Assembly: GCF_002797735.1 (NCBI RefSeq)
Contig: NZ_PGFG01000001.1
Coordinates: 1,426,001 to 1,490,000 of the forward strand
Source of the DNA: Thermoflavifilum aggregans
GTDB lineage: Bacteria; Bacteroidota; Bacteroidia; Chitinophagales; Chitinophagaceae
Length of the DNA stretch: 64,000 bases
Direction of reading: 5' to 3'
Below are positions 63,254-64,000 of this stretch, piece after piece. How positions within the stretch are numbered: the first letter of the stretch is position 1; each line of letters opens with the position of its first letter. Below the pieces are notes generated by a model. It searched no databases. It was not told the origin of the DNA and saw only the letters and a program-made list of their open reading frames with translations. The translations under genes were made by a program, and so were the position numbers.

Positions 63254-64000
63254 TTAATCAATCCATGATTCGGAAAAACTTTGGACAGCCTGAACAAAGG
63301 CACGGGCATTTTCCACCGGCGTTTGGGGTAGGATGCCATGCCCGAGGTTGGCAATATATTTTTCCTTGCCAAAAGCCTGAATCATTCGGAACGTTTGCCG
63401 GCGGATGGTTGCCGGGTCGGTCAGTAAAACAACCGGATCCAGGTTGCCCTGCAATGTCAACTGGTGGTTGGTTGCCTTCCGGGCAAAGCCTGCGTCGGTT
63501 TGCCAGTCGATACCGATGGCTGCCGCACCGGAATGGCATAACGATGCCAGGCCGAACCAGGCGCCTTTAGGGAAAAGAATTACCGGGCAAAAGGCAGATA
63601 AAGAACGGGCGATTTGTTGCAGATAGGGTTCTGCAAACTGCCGGAACCCTTCGGGACCCAGCAGTCCGGCCCAGGAGTCAAACACCTGCACGCAGTGTAC
63701 GCCTGCCTTCACCTGGTGTTGCAGATAGGCAATCGTTACGCGGGTGATTTTTTCCAGCAGGGCATGCGCAGCATCCGGATAGCGATAGCAGAATGCCCGT
63801 GCCTGTTCAAATCCTGCGGATCCCTTGCCTTCCACCAGATAACACAATAACGTCCAGGGTGCGCCGGCAAAGCCAATCAACGGGACTCTGCCATTCAATT
63901 TTTCGAGTGTTGCCCGTATGCCTTGAAATACATAGCCCAGCGTATGCGTAACATCGGGCTCTTCGAGACGATTTACGTCTTCCGGTTTTTCAATCGGTTG
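63254..64000 (-). CDS. hemE: Uroporphyrinogen decarboxylase, 5' end cut by window edge
   Basis: The frame is open to base 64000 and the N-terminus lies outside the window; 248 codons plus stop are visible. Family motifs are LIGFAGAPWTLLCYLVEGKGS, VQVFDSWAGLLGPEGF, LFPKGAWFGLA and NLGHGILPQTPVENARAFVQ. The enzyme removes four acetate carboxyls from uroporphyrinogen III to give coproporphyrinogen III, the substrate of HemF encoded next. The order hemE-hemF-hemB-hemL on the minus strand suggests a haem operon. Confidence 0.93.
   Translation of the reverse strand, partial: QPIEKPEDVNRLEEPDVTHTLGYVFQGIRATLEKLNGRVPLIGFAGAPWTLLCYLVEGKGSAGFEQARAFCYRYPDAAHALLEKITRVTIAYLQHQVKAGVHCVQVFDSWAGLLGPEGFRQFAEPYLQQIARSLSAFCPVILFPKGAWFGLASLCHSGAAAIGIDWQTDAGFARKATNHQLTLQGNLDPVVLLTDPATIRRQTFRMIQAFGKEKYIANLGHGILPQTPVENARAFVQAVQSFSESWID

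Overview
The window is a chromosomal segment from a member of the Bacteroidota, most likely family Chitinophagaceae. Evidence for this: an ECF sigma/FecR plus SusC/SusD polysaccharide-utilisation locus (PUL), a secreted protein with a gliding/type IX secretion C-terminal domain, a type III glutamine synthetase, LytS/LytTR-type signalling, TAnnTTTG-type promoter elements and almost no Shine-Dalgarno sequences. A ba3-type cytochrome oxidase hints at a thermotolerant or microaerobic lifestyle, but that is inference. No phage, insertion sequence, CRISPR array or plasmid gene was seen.

Layout. 1-8.6 kb: surface-glycan cluster (methyltransferase cut by the left edge, AsnB-like amidotransferase, three GT4 glycosyltransferases, a polytopic GT-C-like protein, a secreted beta-helix protein). 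8.7-14.2 kb: MprF-like protein, type II sulfide:quinone oxidoreductase, WbpA/TviB-type nucleotide-sugar dehydrogenase. 14.3-20.7 kb: a PAS histidine kinase and a response regulator fused to a CRP/FNR module, divergent from a ba3 oxidase operon (subunits IIa, II, I, SCO, cytochrome c). 20.7-32.6 kb: mostly housekeeping genes (hldD, purL, glutamine synthetase III, thrS, infC, bioF) and an amidohydrolase. 32.7-36 kb: tRNA-Ser, LiaF-like protein, DUF4288 protein and a LytS/LytTR pair. 36-50.6 kb: PUL. 50.6-59 kb: DinB, MoxR/VWA pair, secreted TIM-barrel sugar enzyme, T9SS-sorted protein, M13 peptidase. 59-59.7 kb: AT-rich decayed stretch next to tRNA-Pro. 59.8-64 kb: haem genes hemL, hemB, hemF, hemE (hemE cut by the right edge).

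Two systems deserve attention. First, the promoters of the sulfide:quinone oxidoreductase and of the ba3 oxidase share the same architecture: two TGAT-N4-ATCA palindromes with centres 23 bp apart, then an AATTTTG -7 element starting 29.5 bp from the centre of the second palindrome. The obvious candidate regulator is the adjacent REC-CRP fusion, which resembles FixJ and FixK joined in one chain, paired with a kinase whose PAS domain has a FixL-like segment. Second, the PUL has a LacI-type operator in front of an operon of Gfo/Idh/MocA oxidoreductase, double-DUF1080 protein, second (nonsense-interrupted) oxidoreductase, heparinase II/III-like protein and DUF2264 protein. A secreted sugar isomerase/epimerase-like enzyme lies 3.4 kb further on. 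This gene set fits the oxidative 3-keto-glycoside route of glycan breakdown rather than a purely hydrolytic PUL.
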